Shown here piece by piece: positions 29,973 through 43,116 of a stretch of 64,000 bases of DNA. How positions within the stretch are numbered: the stretch's first letter is position 1; every line of letters starts with the position of its first letter. The notes beneath the pieces are model-generated. The model was not told the origin of the DNA, searched no databases, and saw only the letters and a list, made by a program, of their open reading frames with translations. The stretch is from Kiloniellales bacterium. GTDB lineage: Bacteria > Pseudomonadota > Alphaproteobacteria > Kiloniellales > JAKSBE01. A program made the position numbers and the translations under genes. The stretch is from NCBI GenBank assembly GCA_030066685.1, contig JASJBF010000001.1, forward strand, positions 248,001 to 312,000, read 5' to 3'.

Positions 29973-31220
29973 ATGGTCTTCAGCGCTTTCGAACGCCTGG
30001 TTGCCCTGCGCTACCTGCGGCCACGGCGGCAGCAGGGCGTAATCTCGGTGATCGCCCTCTTCTCGCTGCTGGGCATCGCCATCGGCGTGGCCGCGCTGAT
30101 CGTCGTCATGTCTGTGATGAACGGCTTCCAGCAGGAGTTCCTGCGCCTCGTCCTGGGCGTCAACGGCCAGTTGACGGTCCAGGCGCACGACGGGCGCATC
30201 GACTACTACGAGGCGTTGTCCGACCGTCTGCGGAGCATCCCCGGGGTGGGCGCAATCACGCCGCAGGTGCACGGCCAGGTCATGGTCGTCGCCGGGGACG
30301 CCACCGCGGGCGCCCAGGTCCGTGCCATGAGCCTCGACGACCTGCGCGCCCGCGACCTGGTCGCCGGCAACGTCAGGGCCGGCAGCATCGACGCGATGGC
30401 GGAGGGCGAGGGGGTCCTGATCGGCACCCGCATGGCGTCCAAGCTCGGAATCGCGGTCGGCGACAGCATCACCCTGGTCCAGCCGCGCGGCAACGTGACC
30501 CCCCTGGGCATGGTGCCGCGCTTCAAGACCTACACGGTCGCCGGGCTCTTCGAGGTCGGGATCTATCACTTCGACAACCTGATCATCTACGCGCCGCTGG
30601 CGGCGGGCCAAGTCTTCTTCAGGCTGCGCGATCAAGTCAACACGATCGAGATCTTCGTCGACGATCCGGACCAGGCCGACCGCATCACCAGGTCCGCGGT
30701 TCAGATGCTCGGCGGCGGCTACCGCATCAACGACTGGCGGCGGGCGTCCAGCGGCTTCTTCGCCATGATCCAGGTCCAGCGCAACGTGCTGTTCCTGATC
30801 CTCACGCTGATCATCGTGGTCGCCGCCTTCAACATCATCTCGGGCCAGATCATGCTGGTGAAGGACAAGGGGCGCAGCATCGCGATCCTGCGCACCATGG
30901 GCGCGACCCGGGGCATGGTGATGCGGGTCTTCCTGCTCAGCGGGGCCAGCATCGGGGTGGTCGGCACGCTGCTCGGCTTCGCCCTCGGACTGGCCCTGTC
31001 GGACAACATCGAGCTGATCCGCGCGCTCCTCGCGGGACTTCTGGGGATCGAGCTCTTCGATCCCTCGATCTACTACCTCTCCGAGCTGCCGGCCAAGATC
31101 GATCCCGCCGAGGTGTCGGCCGTGGTGATCCTGGCGCTCCTGCTGTCCTTCCTGGCGACGATCCAGCCGGCCAGGCGGGCCGCCCGCCTCGATCCGGTGG
31201 AGGCCCTTAGATATGAATGA
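29973..31220 (+). CDS. lolC: Lipoprotein-releasing ABC transporter permease, first copy
   Basis: 415 residues. A transmembrane helix at ~25-48, a large periplasmic MacB-like domain (about 50-270) and three C-terminal FtsX-type helices give the LolC/E architecture. LolCDE extracts lipoproteins from the inner membrane for transfer to LolA. The start ([19 protein letters not shown]) and end ([11 protein letters not shown]) are nearly identical to those of the second permease gene at 31978, so the two are clear paralogues. It overlaps lolD by 8 bases. The C versus E label is arbitrary here. Confidence 0.9.
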   Translation: MVFSAFERLVALRYLRPRRQQGVISVIALFSLLGIAIGVAALIVVMSVMNGFQQEFLRLVLGVNGQLTVQAHDGRIDYYEALSDRLRSIPGVGAITPQVHGQVMVVAGDATAGAQVRAMSLDDLRARDLVAGNVRAGSIDAMAEGEGVLIGTRMASKLGIAVGDSITLVQPRGNVTPLGMVPRFKTYTVAGLFEVGIYHFDNLIIYAPLAAGQVFFRLRDQVNTIEIFVDDPDQADRITRSAVQMLGGGYRINDWRRASSGFFAMIQVQRNVLFLILTLIIVVAAFNIISGQIMLVKDKGRSIAILRTMGATRGMVMRVFLLSGASIGVVGTLLGFALGLALSDNIELIRALLAGLLGIELFDPSIYYLSELPAKIDPAEVSAVVILALLLSFLATIQPARRAARLDPVEALRYE

Positions 31221-31905
31221 CTCCCCTGCATCCGGGCTGCGGCTTCGGGACGTCAAGAAGACCTTTCGCCAGGGCGCGCGCGCGCTCGACGTGCTGTCCG
31301 GCGTCGACCTCTCCGTGCAGAAGGGCGAGATGGTCGCCCTGGTCGGCCCCTCGGGCGCAGGCAAGTCGACCCTTTTGCACATTGCCGGGCTTCTGGAGGG
31401 CCCGGATGCGGGCGAGATCGAGATCGACGGGCACGGGACCCTGGGCCTGCCCGACGACGAGCGCACGGCGCTGCGCCGCCAGACCATCGGCTTCGTCTAC
31501 CAGTACCACCACCTGCTGCCGGAGTTCTCGGCGCTGGAGAACATCGTGCTGCCGCAGATGATCGCCGGGCAGTCGCGCCGCAAGGCGGCCGAGCGCGGCC
31601 TCCAGCTCCTGACCGTGGTCGGCCTTTCGGAACGCGCGCAGCATCGCCCGGCCGAGCTCTCCGGCGGCGAGCAGCAGCGGGTCGCCATCGTGCGCGCACT
31701 GGCCAACCGACCTTCGGTGCTGCTTGCGGACGAGCCGACCGGCAACCTTGATCCGCACACCGCCGACGACGTCTTCGACCTGCTGATCAACGTGGTCCGC
31801 AGCGCCAAGCTTGCCGCCATGATCGCCACCCACAACTACGAGCTGGCGCGGCGCATGGACCGCATCCTCAGGCTGGAGGAGGGCGGCATCGTTGAGGGCC
31901 TGTGA
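31213..31905 (+). CDS. lolD: Lipoprotein-releasing ABC transporter ATPase
   Basis: 230 residues. Walker A is GPSGAGKST at 45-53, the ABC signature LSGGEQQR at 149-156 and Walker B VLLADEPT at 169-176, followed by GNLDPHT. The family-specific [15 protein letters not shown] stretch after the Q-loop is the typical LolD contact to LolC/E. It powers lipoprotein release from the cytoplasmic membrane. It starts within the end of the first permease gene, and the second permease follows after 72 bases. Confidence 0.95.
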   Translation: MNDSPASGLRLRDVKKTFRQGARALDVLSGVDLSVQKGEMVALVGPSGAGKSTLLHIAGLLEGPDAGEIEIDGHGTLGLPDDERTALRRQTIGFVYQYHHLLPEFSALENIVLPQMIAGQSRRKAAERGLQLLTVVGLSERAQHRPAELSGGEQQRVAIVRALANRPSVLLADEPTGNLDPHTADDVFDLLINVVRSAKLAAMIATHNYELARRMDRILRLEEGGIVEGL

Positions 31906-31977
31906 GCGCCGGACCGCAAAGCAGGGCAGGGGCGCGCCTCTGCGTCGCGCTGCCGCAGCACCGATGACGGTCGTCCG

Positions 31978-33258
31978 ATGATCTTCAGCGCCTTCGAACG
32001 CCTGGTCGCGCTGCGCTATCTGCGCCCACGGCGACAGGGCCGCTCGGTCTCGGCGATCGCCTTCTTCTCCATGCTAGGGATCGCCCTCGGCGTCGCGGTC
32101 CTGATCGTCGCCATGGCGGTCATGAGCGGCTTTCGCGACCAGCTCATGGGCCAGCTCCTCGGCGTGAACGGCCATATCACGATCCGCCAAGACTCCGGCA
32201 GGATCGACGCCGACCCGGCGCTCCTGGAGCGCCTGATGGAGATCCGCGGTGTCATCCAGTTGATCCCGCAGGTTCAGGCGGAGGTCATGGTCGCGGTCGG
32301 CAACTCGGCCACCGGGGCCCTGGTCCGCGGCATGTCCCTGGAGGACCTGAAGTCCCGGCGGCGGATCGCCGACAACGTGATCGCCGGCGACATCGACGAC
32401 CTGCGAGACAGCGGCAAGATCCTGATCGGCGTCCTCCTGGGACCGAGCCTCGGGATCTCCGTGGGCGACCGCATGGCCTTCGTGCTGCCCAGGCGGGGCG
32501 GCGACGGGATCGTCATGGCGCCGGAGATCAGCGCTTCCACCGTGGCCGGAATCTTCCAGGTCGGCAGTCCCGACTACGATTCCTCCCTGATCTACATGTC
32601 CCTGGCGGCGGCACAATCGGTCTTCGGCCTGCCGGGGCAGGTCAACGCGATCGAGGTCTTCGTCCAGAACCTGGACGAGGTCGACCGGATCTCGGCCGAG
32701 ATCGAGGCGCGCCTCGGCCCGGGCTTCGACGCGGTCGACTGGCAGGAGGCGAATGCCAGCCTGGTCACGGCGCTCCAGGTCGAGCGCATCGCCACCTTCC
32801 TGATCCTCACCCTGATCGTCGTTGTGGCGGCCTTCAACATCGTTTCCGGGCAGACCATGCTGGTGAAGGACAAGGGCTCGGATATCGCCATCCTGCGCAG
32901 CATGGGGGCCTCCCGTGGCACGATCCTAAGGGTCTTCCTCTTGAGCGGTGCCGCCATCGGCTTTGCTGGCACCCTCCTGGGCCTGGCCATGGGAGTCGCC
33001 TTCTGTTCCCACATCGAGGAACTGGGCCGGCTGCTTCAAGGGCTGCAGGATTCCCTGCGGCGGCTTCCCGTCTTCGGCCCTCTGGCCGAGTACATGGAAG
33101 GCACGATCCGCTTTCTCGCCCAGATGCCCGCCAGGATCGACCCGCTTGAGGTGGCGGTCGTGGTGGTGACCGCCCTGGTCCTGACGCTTCTGGCCAGCCT
33201 CCAGCCGGCCTGGCGGGCCGCCCGGCTCGATCCAGTCGAAGCGCTGCGCTACGAATAG
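31978..33258 (+). CDS. lolE: Lipoprotein-releasing ABC transporter permease, second copy
   Basis: 426 residues with the same fold as the permease at 29973: N-terminal helix, MacB-like periplasmic domain and three C-terminal helices. The N-terminus ([19 protein letters not shown]) and C-terminus ([11 protein letters not shown]) are conserved, but the periplasmic middle has diverged. A ~10-residue longer loop (about residues 347-377) lies before the last helix. The two permeases could form a LolC/LolE heterodimer or compete for LolD. A 72-base gap after lolD suggests it may also be separately expressed. Confidence 0.9.
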   Translation: MIFSAFERLVALRYLRPRRQGRSVSAIAFFSMLGIALGVAVLIVAMAVMSGFRDQLMGQLLGVNGHITIRQDSGRIDADPALLERLMEIRGVIQLIPQVQAEVMVAVGNSATGALVRGMSLEDLKSRRRIADNVIAGDIDDLRDSGKILIGVLLGPSLGISVGDRMAFVLPRRGGDGIVMAPEISASTVAGIFQVGSPDYDSSLIYMSLAAAQSVFGLPGQVNAIEVFVQNLDEVDRISAEIEARLGPGFDAVDWQEANASLVTALQVERIATFLILTLIVVVAAFNIVSGQTMLVKDKGSDIAILRSMGASRGTILRVFLLSGAAIGFAGTLLGLAMGVAFCSHIEELGRLLQGLQDSLRRLPVFGPLAEYMEGTIRFLAQMPARIDPLEVAVVVVTALVLTLLASLQPAWRAARLDPVEALRYE

Positions 33259-33345
33259 CGACCGGACCGTCTCATCCACGATATCCACAGGCCGGCCGCC
33301 GCCTCGGGAGATGACGCGGCCCGCCGCGCGTGGAATCCTTCGGCC

Positions 33346-36819
<3,474 letters not shown>

Positions 36820-36833
36820 GCGCGCCCGGAGGC

Positions 36834-36854
36834 GGGCGGCGCGCCCTGCCGCCC
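36834..36854 (+). other. Hairpin just after dnaE
   Basis: A perfect 7-bp G+C stem, GGGCGGC (36834-36840) with GCCGCCC (36848-36854), starts 15 bases after the dnaE stop. There is no T-run after it (GGTCGAAAAA follows), so it is at best a weak transcription barrier or an mRNA 3'-end stabiliser. Confidence 0.3.
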
Positions 36855-36889
36855 GGTCGAAAAACCCGCGGCTCCCCTGCGAAATCCGC

Positions 36890-36918
36890 TTGCATGTCGG
36901 GCGCACAGCCACTATCAA
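36890..36918 (+). promoter_or_regulatory. Promoter of the rpsB-tsf operon
   Basis: TTGCAT (36890-36895), a 17-base spacer and TATCAA (36913-36918) lie 111 bases before the rpsB start, within the 210-base dnaE-rpsB gap. The long leader is in keeping with the S2-binding autoregulatory 5'UTR known upstream of rpsB in other bacteria, but I could not identify a matching structure. Confidence 0.6.
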
Positions 36919-37029
36919 ACGGCGCAATCCCACACGCGGATCCTGCGGTGTCCCGGCCCTAGCCGGGGGTCGCTTCCGGTGCCCTGAGAGGGGCCTTGAT
37001 CCGCGGAGGCTCAACCGGAGAAGAGAGAC

Positions 37030-37911
37030 ATGGCGCTACCAAGCTTCACGATGCGCCAGCTGCTTGAAGCTGGCGTCCACTTCGGACACACCACCCGCCG
37101 CTGGAATCCCCGCATGTCGCCCTACCTGTTCGGCGAGCGCAACGGGGTCCACATCATCGACTTGGAACAGACGGTGCCCCTGCTGCATCAGGCGCTGAGC
37201 TTCGCGCGCGAGGTGGTGTCAAACGGCGGCCGGGTGCTCTTCGTCGGGACCAAGCGACAGGCCAGCGAGCGGATCGCAGAGGCGGCCCAGCGCTGCGGGC
37301 AGTACTACGTGAACCACCGCTGGCTCGGCGGCATGCTGACCAACTGGAAGACGATCTCGCATTCGATCAAGCGCCTGCGCGAGATCGAGGGCCGGCTGGC
37401 CGAGGAGAACGTCGGCCTGACCAAGAAGGAGCTTCTGAACCTGACCAGGGAACGCGACAAGCTGGAGCGCGCCCTCGGCGGCATCAAGGAGATGGGCGGA
37501 TTGCCCGACGTGCTGATGGTGATCGACACCAACAAGGAGCACATCGCGGTGGCCGAGGCGCGGAAGCTGGGGATCCCCGTGATCGCGATCGTCGATTCCA
37601 ATTCCGACCCGGACGGCCTGATGTTCCCGGTCCCGGGCAACGACGACGCCATCCGGGCGATCTCGATGTATTGCGATCTCTTTGCCGACGCGGTGCTGGA
37701 CGGCCTGCAGCAGGAGCTGCTGTCGACCGGCAAGGACGTCGGTGAGGCCGAGGAAGTGGTCGAGCCCGCGCTGGCCAACGGCGACGCAAAGGTTGCCGAG
37801 CCGCCCAAGGCAGAGGCGGCGCCGGCTCCGGAGGCGACCGCCGAGCCCGCTGCGGAGCCTGCGGCCGAGGCCGCCGCCGAAGACACAGCCAAGGTGGCGG
37901 AGCAGGCCTGA
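37030..37911 (+). CDS. rpsB: 30S ribosomal protein S2
   Basis: 293 residues. Core S2 motifs are present: [32 protein letters not shown] and the [15 protein letters not shown] segment. The core ends near residue 238. The last ~55 residues are an Ala/Glu/Pro-rich low-complexity tail, absent from E. coli S2 (241 residues) but found in varying length in alphaproteobacteria. S2 binds the 30S subunit near the mRNA exit. The gene has its own promoter and is followed by tsf after 95 bases. No terminator was found between them. Confidence 0.96.
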   Translation: MALPSFTMRQLLEAGVHFGHTTRRWNPRMSPYLFGERNGVHIIDLEQTVPLLHQALSFAREVVSNGGRVLFVGTKRQASERIAEAAQRCGQYYVNHRWLGGMLTNWKTISHSIKRLREIEGRLAEENVGLTKKELLNLTRERDKLERALGGIKEMGGLPDVLMVIDTNKEHIAVAEARKLGIPVIAIVDSNSDPDGLMFPVPGNDDAIRAISMYCDLFADAVLDGLQQELLSTGKDVGEAEEVVEPALANGDAKVAEPPKAEAAPAPEATAEPAAEPAAEAAAEDTAKVAEQA

Positions 37912-38006
37912 GGCGCGGCCGCGCTGCCGGACATCGCTTGCCGGGACAGGGGGCGCTCCCTTTGGACCCGGAAGCCACATCGGACTTTAGAGACAGAGGT
38001 TGGATC

Positions 38007-38909
38007 ATGGCCCAGATTTCGGCCGCGCTGGTCAAGGAACTGAGAGACAAGACCGGCGCCGGGATGATGGACTGCAAGAAGGCGCTGAGCGAGACCGATG
38101 GAGACGTCGAGGAGGCCGTCGACTGGCTGCGCAAGAAGGGCGTGGCCTCGGCGGCCAAGAAGGCCGGCCGCGTCGCCGCCGAGGGCCTGGTCGGCACCTT
38201 CGTCGAGGGCAATCGCGGGGCCCTGGTCGAGATCAACTGCGAGACCGATTTCGTCGCCCGCAACGAAGAGTTCCAGGGCTTCGTGGCGAGCTGCGCCAAG
38301 CTGGCCCTTGATGCCGGCGGCGATCGCGAGGCCCTGGCCGGAATGGCCTATCCGGACGGCAGCGGCTCCGTTCAGGACAAGCTGACCAACATGATCGCGA
38401 CCATCGGCGAGAACATGAACCTGCGGCGGACCGCGGTGATCTCGGTCGAGCAGGGCGCGGTGGCGGCCTACGTCCACAACCACGTGGCGCCGGGCCTCGG
38501 CAAGATCGGCGTGCTGGTCGGACTGGAGTCGGCCGCCGATGCGGATCGGCTGCAGGCGGTCGGCCGGAACCTGGCGATGCACATCGCCTTCGCGGCCCCC
38601 CAGGCGGTCGACGTCTCCAGCGTTTCGCCCGCAACCCTGGAGCGGGAGCGCAACGTCCTGATCGAGCAGGCCCGGGCCTCGGGTCGTCCGGAAGAGATCA
38701 TCGAAAAGATGGTCGAGGGGCGTCTGCGCAAGTTCTATGAAGAGATCGTGCTCATGGAACAACCCTATAGCGGCCCGCCCTCCAAGGACATCGAAGCCGA
38801 GGCGAAGCTCTCCAAGGCGCTCGACAAGCTGGGCAAAGAACTGGGCAGCGAGGTGAAGGTCGCCGGTTTCGGCCGCTTCCAGCTGGGCGAGGGGATCGAG
38901 AAGGCCTGA
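38007..38909 (+). CDS. tsf: Elongation factor Ts
   Basis: 300 residues from the ATG at 38007; the frame opens upstream at 37938 but the conserved N-terminus begins [20 protein letters not shown]. The TDFVARNxxF motif, which displaces Mg from EF-Tu GDP, is present as [11 protein letters not shown] near residue 78. EF-Ts recycles EF-Tu by nucleotide exchange. It is in the standard rpsB-tsf-pyrH-frr order. Confidence 0.97.
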   Translation: MAQISAALVKELRDKTGAGMMDCKKALSETDGDVEEAVDWLRKKGVASAAKKAGRVAAEGLVGTFVEGNRGALVEINCETDFVARNEEFQGFVASCAKLALDAGGDREALAGMAYPDGSGSVQDKLTNMIATIGENMNLRRTAVISVEQGAVAAYVHNHVAPGLGKIGVLVGLESAADADRLQAVGRNLAMHIAFAAPQAVDVSSVSPATLERERNVLIEQARASGRPEEIIEKMVEGRLRKFYEEIVLMEQPYSGPPSKDIEAEAKLSKALDKLGKELGSEVKVAGFGRFQLGEGIEKA

Positions 38910-38944
38910 GGTCCCAGGCCTGGCCCCGGGCTCCGGATGAAACC

Positions 38945-39682
38945 ATGACGACAGAAACGGTCCCGAAGACCGCCTACCGAAGGGTCCTCCTGAAGATTTC
39001 CGGCGAGGCTCTGCTGGGGTCGCAGGACTACGGCATAGATCCGGGAACGGTGCAGCGCATCGCCGAGGAGGTTAAGTCCGTTCACGGCCTGGGCATTCAG
39101 GTCGCCCTGGTGGTGGGCGCCGGAAACATCTTCCGAGGAATCTCGGGCACGGCGACCGGGATCGACCGGGCGACGGCCGACTACATGGGCATGCTGGCGA
39201 CCGTCATAAACTGCCTTGCCCTGCAGAACGCCCTCGAGCGCCTCGAGGTCCACACCCGGGTCCAGTCCGCGATCCCGATGTCGGCCGTGGCCGAGCCCTA
39301 CATCCGCCGCCGCGCGGTCCGCCATATGGAGAAGGGGCGGGTCGTGGTCTTCGCGGCGGGCACCGGCAATCCCTTCTTCACGACCGACACTGCGGCCGCC
39401 CTGAGGGCCTCGGAGATGGACTGCGACGCCCTGCTCAAGGGCACCAAGGTTGACGGCGTCTACGACGCCGACCCTGCCAAGGTCCCGAGCGCCAAGCGCT
39501 ATGAGCGTTTGAGCTATCTGAAAGTGCTCACCGACGACCTTGGCGTGATGGATCACGCCGCCATATCCTTGGCACGTGAAAACCATATTCCGATTCTGGT
39601 ATTCTCCATCACCCAACCCGGGGCCTTCGCGCGCGTGATCAAAGGCGAGGGCTCCTACACAATCGTGACAGGTGAGGACTAA
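38945..39682 (+). CDS. pyrH: UMP kinase
   Basis: 245 residues, amino-acid kinase fold. [14 protein letters not shown] is the N-terminal phosphate loop, [10 protein letters not shown] binds UMP and the [17 protein letters not shown] segment is the nucleotide site. It converts UMP to UDP and is a hexamer in bacteria. It lies between tsf (35 bases) and frr (3 bases). Confidence 0.97.
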   Translation: MTTETVPKTAYRRVLLKISGEALLGSQDYGIDPGTVQRIAEEVKSVHGLGIQVALVVGAGNIFRGISGTATGIDRATADYMGMLATVINCLALQNALERLEVHTRVQSAIPMSAVAEPYIRRRAVRHMEKGRVVVFAAGTGNPFFTTDTAAALRASEMDCDALLKGTKVDGVYDADPAKVPSAKRYERLSYLKVLTDDLGVMDHAAISLARENHIPILVFSITQPGAFARVIKGEGSYTIVTGED

Positions 39683-39685
39683 GTC

Positions 39686-40243
39686 GTGGCAGAGCCAGAT
39701 CTATCCGACATTCAACGGCGCATGGACGGCGCCATCGATGCGCTTCGGCGCGAGTTCGCCGGTCTTCGCACCGGACGGGCTTCCGCCAGCCTGCTCGAGC
39801 CGCTCACGGTCAGCGCCTACGGCAGCGACATGCCCATGACCCAGGTCGGGACCATTTCGGTGCCGGAGCCGCGCATGATCACCGTTCAGGTCTGGGATCG
39901 CTCCCTGGTCACTGCGGTCGAGAAGGCGATCCGGGAATCCGACCTCGGGCTCAATCCCTCGGCCGACGGCCAGCTGATTCGGGTGCCGATCCCGGCGCTC
40001 AGCGAGGAGCGTCGCGTCGAGCTGGCCAAGGTCGCGCACCGCTATGCCGAGCAGGCTCGGGTCGCGGTCCGCAACGTGCGGCGCGACGGGATGGAGATGC
40101 TGAAGCGCATGGAGAAGGACCACGAGATTTCCAAGGACGAGCATCACAGCTGGGGCGAGACGATCCAGGATATGACCGACGAGCACGTCAAGAAGGTCGA
40201 CGAGACCCTGACCCAGAAAGAAGCCGAGATCATGCAGGTCTGA
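39686..40243 (+). CDS. frr: Ribosome recycling factor
   Basis: 185 residues from a GTG start at 39686, with AGGTGAGG upstream; no in-frame ATG precedes the conserved N-terminus. The [25 protein letters not shown] segment and the [18 protein letters not shown] helix are typical. With EF-G it splits post-termination ribosomes. It follows pyrH after 3 bases and precedes uppS after 4 bases. Confidence 0.97.
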   Translation: MAEPDLSDIQRRMDGAIDALRREFAGLRTGRASASLLEPLTVSAYGSDMPMTQVGTISVPEPRMITVQVWDRSLVTAVEKAIRESDLGLNPSADGQLIRVPIPALSEERRVELAKVAHRYAEQARVAVRNVRRDGMEMLKRMEKDHEISKDEHHSWGETIQDMTDEHVKKVDETLTQKEAEIMQV

Positions 40244-40247
40244 CGGC

Positions 40248-40979
40248 GTGGAAGCCCTGTCGGAAAACCGGAGCGGCCGGGGGCCGATGCACGTTGCCAT
40301 CATCATGGACGGCAACGGACGCTGGGCGAACGCCCGCGGCCTGCCTCGGAGCGCGGGGCATCAACGCGGCGCCGAGGCGGCCCGGCGTGCGGTCAAGGGA
40401 GCCCTCTCGATGGGCGTGTCCTACCTGACCCTCTATGGCTTCTCGGCCGAGAACTGGAAGCGTCCGGCCGCCGAAGTCGACGACCTCATGGGCCTCTTGC
40501 GCTGGTACCTGCATAGCCAGATCGCCGAGATGGTGAAGGAGGGGATACGCCTCCGCGTCATAGGCGATCGGGCGCGCTTGTCCCAGGACCTGAAGGACCT
40601 GATCGCCGAGGCCGAATCCGTGACCGCAGACAACCGGCGTCTCAACCTGACCATGGCGATCAGCTACGGCGGCCGTCAGGAGATCGTCGCAGCGACCCGC
40701 CGCTTGGTGCGTCAGGTTCTGGACGGCGACCTGGCGCCCGGCGACATCGATGAGCGGGATTTCGAGGCCCAGCTCGACACAGCGGAACTGCCGGATCCGG
40801 ATCTGATCCTGCGGACCAGCGGTGAGCAGCGGATCAGCAACTTCCTGATCTGGCAATCCGCCTACAGCGAGTTGGTCTTCGTCGACAAGCTTTGGCCCGA
40901 TTTTGGGGAGGCCGATCTGGCCGCAGCCATCCAAGAGTATCAATCACGCGACCGGCGCTATGGTGCCGCTTACGGATAG
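40248..40979 (+). CDS. uppS: Undecaprenyl diphosphate synthase (cis-prenyltransferase)
   Basis: 243 residues from a GTG at 40248; an ATG at 40287 would remove 13 weakly conserved residues. The catalytic MDGNGRWA motif (Asp near residue 21) is intact, followed by RSAGHQRGAEA, TLYGFSAENWKRP and the C-terminal PDPDLILRTSGEQRISNFL diphosphate-binding segment. It makes the C55 lipid carrier for peptidoglycan and surface glycans. It overlaps cdsA by 20 bases, so translation of the two is probably coupled. Confidence 0.95.
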   Translation: MEALSENRSGRGPMHVAIIMDGNGRWANARGLPRSAGHQRGAEAARRAVKGALSMGVSYLTLYGFSAENWKRPAAEVDDLMGLLRWYLHSQIAEMVKEGIRLRVIGDRARLSQDLKDLIAEAESVTADNRRLNLTMAISYGGRQEIVAATRRLVRQVLDGDLAPGDIDERDFEAQLDTAELPDPDLILRTSGEQRISNFLIWQSAYSELVFVDKLWPDFGEADLAAAIQEYQSRDRRYGAAYG

Positions 40980-41781
40980 CGACAAAGCCGGCAGCAATTT
41001 CGCCAAGCGTCTGGTGGCCGGGCTTGTGCTGGGCCCGCCGGTGCTGGCCGCACTCTATTTCGGGTCGCCCTACAGCGATCTCCTGATCGTCACCGCCTCG
41101 GGCATCATGGCCTGGGAGTGGGCGCGCCTCTGTGGTGCGGATGCCGCTTCGCCGACGATGCTGGTCATGGTCGGCACCGTAGTCGCTGCCAGCGGCGCGA
41201 TCGCGCTCGGACTGCCGGGCGCAGCCGGCTGGATCGTCCTGGTCGGGATCATGGGGGGAGTTCTGGCCGCGCGGCAGGGACAGCTGGAACCCTTCTGGAT
41301 CGCGGCCGGCGTCACAGTCGTCGGCCTCTCGGCCATGGCCCTGATCTGGCTGCGAGGTCACCCGGAGTCCGGACGGGCTCTGGTTCTCTGGCTGGTCGCC
41401 GTGGTCTGGGCGACCGACACCGGTGCCTACTTCGCCGGCCGTGGCCTGGGCGGGCCGAAGCTGGCACCGAGGATCAGCCCGAAGAAGACCTGGAGCGGCT
41501 TGGCCGGCGGCATGGCCGCGGCCGGGCTGGTGGGCTGGGTGGCGAGCCAGGTGGCGCTGGACTATGGTGCCTTCGGTCTCATTGTCTCCAGCATGCTGCT
41601 TGCTCTTGTCAGCCAGGGGGGAGATCTTTTCGAATCCAGGCTGAAGCGCCGATTCGGCGCCAAGGATTCAGGCCACCTGATTCCCGGACACGGTGGATTG
41701 TTGGATCGCACGGACGGACTCATAGCGGCAAGCTTGTGCCTTGCCGCCGCGATCTGGTTCGCGGGGGAAGCGAGGTTCTGA
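40960..41781 (+). CDS. cdsA: Phosphatidate cytidylyltransferase
   Basis: 273 residues from the ATG at 40960, inside the end of uppS. About eight transmembrane helices are visible. The C-terminal signature SQGGDLFESRLKRRFGAKDSGHLIPGHGGLLDRTDG holds the catalytic aspartates. It makes CDP-diacylglycerol, the precursor of all phospholipids, at the inner membrane. dxr starts 1 base after its stop. The start codon is inferred because no strong SD is seen; coupling to uppS would explain this. Confidence 0.93.
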   Translation: MVPLTDSDKAGSNFAKRLVAGLVLGPPVLAALYFGSPYSDLLIVTASGIMAWEWARLCGADAASPTMLVMVGTVVAASGAIALGLPGAAGWIVLVGIMGGVLAARQGQLEPFWIAAGVTVVGLSAMALIWLRGHPESGRALVLWLVAVVWATDTGAYFAGRGLGGPKLAPRISPKKTWSGLAGGMAAAGLVGWVASQVALDYGAFGLIVSSMLLALVSQGGDLFESRLKRRFGAKDSGHLIPGHGGLLDRTDGLIAASLCLAAAIWFAGEARF

Positions 41782-41782
41782 C

Positions 41783-42982
41783 ATGGCAACGGCAATTACG
41801 AGAGCGAAAACGCGACCAGAAGTGGCGCCCCGCCGGGTGACGATCCTCGGATCTACTGGCTCGGTCGGCTGCAGTACCATCGACCTTCTCCGCCGGGCCC
41901 CCGCGGCCTACGACGTGGAGGCGCTGACCGCGCACCGCAACGTCGAACAGCTCGTCGCCCAGGCATGGGAGCTGCGGCCGCGGCTCGCGGTCATCGCCGA
42001 TCCCAAGCATTACCCGGCGCTGAAGCAGGGCTTGGAAGGCAGTGGCGTGGCCGCGGCGGCCGGCCTGGAGGCGCTGGTCGAGGCCGCCCAAAGGCCCGTG
42101 GATTGGGTGATGGCAGCCATCGTCGGGGCGGCCGGCCTTGCCCCGACCCTGAGCGCGGTCAGGTCCGGCTGCGTGGTGGCGCTGGCGAACAAGGAAACCC
42201 TGGTCTGCGCCGGTAGTCTCATGATTGCCGAGGTGATCTCCCACGGGGCGACCTTGCTGCCGGTGGATTCCGAGCACAACGCCATCTTCCAGGTCCTGGA
42301 CCAGGAGCGTCCGGAAGGTGTCGAACACCTCATTCTGACCGCTTCGGGCGGGCCCTTCCGGACTTACAGCCGGGAGGAAATGGCCGAAGTCACCCCCGAG
42401 CAGGCCGTTGCCCATCCGAACTGGGATATGGGCGCCAAGATCTCGGTCGATTCGGCCACCATGATGAACAAGGGGCTGGAGATCATCGAAGCCAGCCATC
42501 TCTTCGCCATGACCGAAGATCGGATCGAGGTCCTGGTTCACCCGCAATCGGTGGTCCACAGCGCCGTCGCCTACATCGACGGGTCGGTGCTGGCGCAGAT
42601 GGGCAGTCCCGACATGCGGACCCCGATCGCGCATACTCTGGCTTGGCCGGCCCGAATTCCGGCGCCGGTGGAGCGCCTGGACCTGGCGGCCATCGGCCAG
42701 CTCACCTTCGATAAGCCGGATCCGGAGCGCTTCCCCGCCCTGCGCTTGGCGCGGGAAAGCCTGCGGGACCGGCCCAGCACGCCGATCGTCCTGAACGCTG
42801 CGAACGAGGTGGCTGTCGACAGTTTTCTGGCCGACCGGCTCGGATTCCTGCAAATCGCTGAAGTGGTAGAACGCACCATGAACAAACTGCCGGGGCGCAA
42901 TCCCTCGAGCCTGGACGAGGTAATCGATATCGACAGCCAGGCACGCCGGACTGTTAACGAGGTTATCAAGGCTCTGGGCTAG
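41783..42982 (+). CDS. dxr: 1-Deoxy-D-xylulose 5-phosphate reductoisomerase
   Basis: 399 residues from the ATG at 41783. The NADPH-binding GSTGSVGCSTIDLL loop near the N-terminus, LANKETLVCAG and PVDSEHNAIFQ (metal site) and the SGGPFR catalytic loop are present. It performs the committed step of the MEP isoprenoid pathway, feeding UppS among others. It lies directly after cdsA. A 134-base gap with a T-rich patch follows before rseP. Confidence 0.96.
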   Translation: MATAITRAKTRPEVAPRRVTILGSTGSVGCSTIDLLRRAPAAYDVEALTAHRNVEQLVAQAWELRPRLAVIADPKHYPALKQGLEGSGVAAAAGLEALVEAAQRPVDWVMAAIVGAAGLAPTLSAVRSGCVVALANKETLVCAGSLMIAEVISHGATLLPVDSEHNAIFQVLDQERPEGVEHLILTASGGPFRTYSREEMAEVTPEQAVAHPNWDMGAKISVDSATMMNKGLEIIEASHLFAMTEDRIEVLVHPQSVVHSAVAYIDGSVLAQMGSPDMRTPIAHTLAWPARIPAPVERLDLAAIGQLTFDKPDPERFPALRLARESLRDRPSTPIVLNAANEVAVDSFLADRLGFLQIAEVVERTMNKLPGRNPSSLDEVIDIDSQARRTVNEVIKALG

Positions 42983-43116
42983 GCTGCCCGGCGTGCGGCC
43001 AAAATTGTGACAGAGTCAAGTTAACTTTAGTTTTTTCTTTCAGCGGCTTGCCGGAATACGCCGGGGCGACGTAGAGTCTGGGCGGTTTCGGCACGGCGGA
43101 CAAAGGCAGAGCGCAT

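Noticed and set aside
43019-43040. T-rich run between dxr and rseP as an intrinsic terminator
   Set aside because: The T-run has no stable G+C stem directly before it, and the nearest hairpin (in the dxr 3' end) is too far away.
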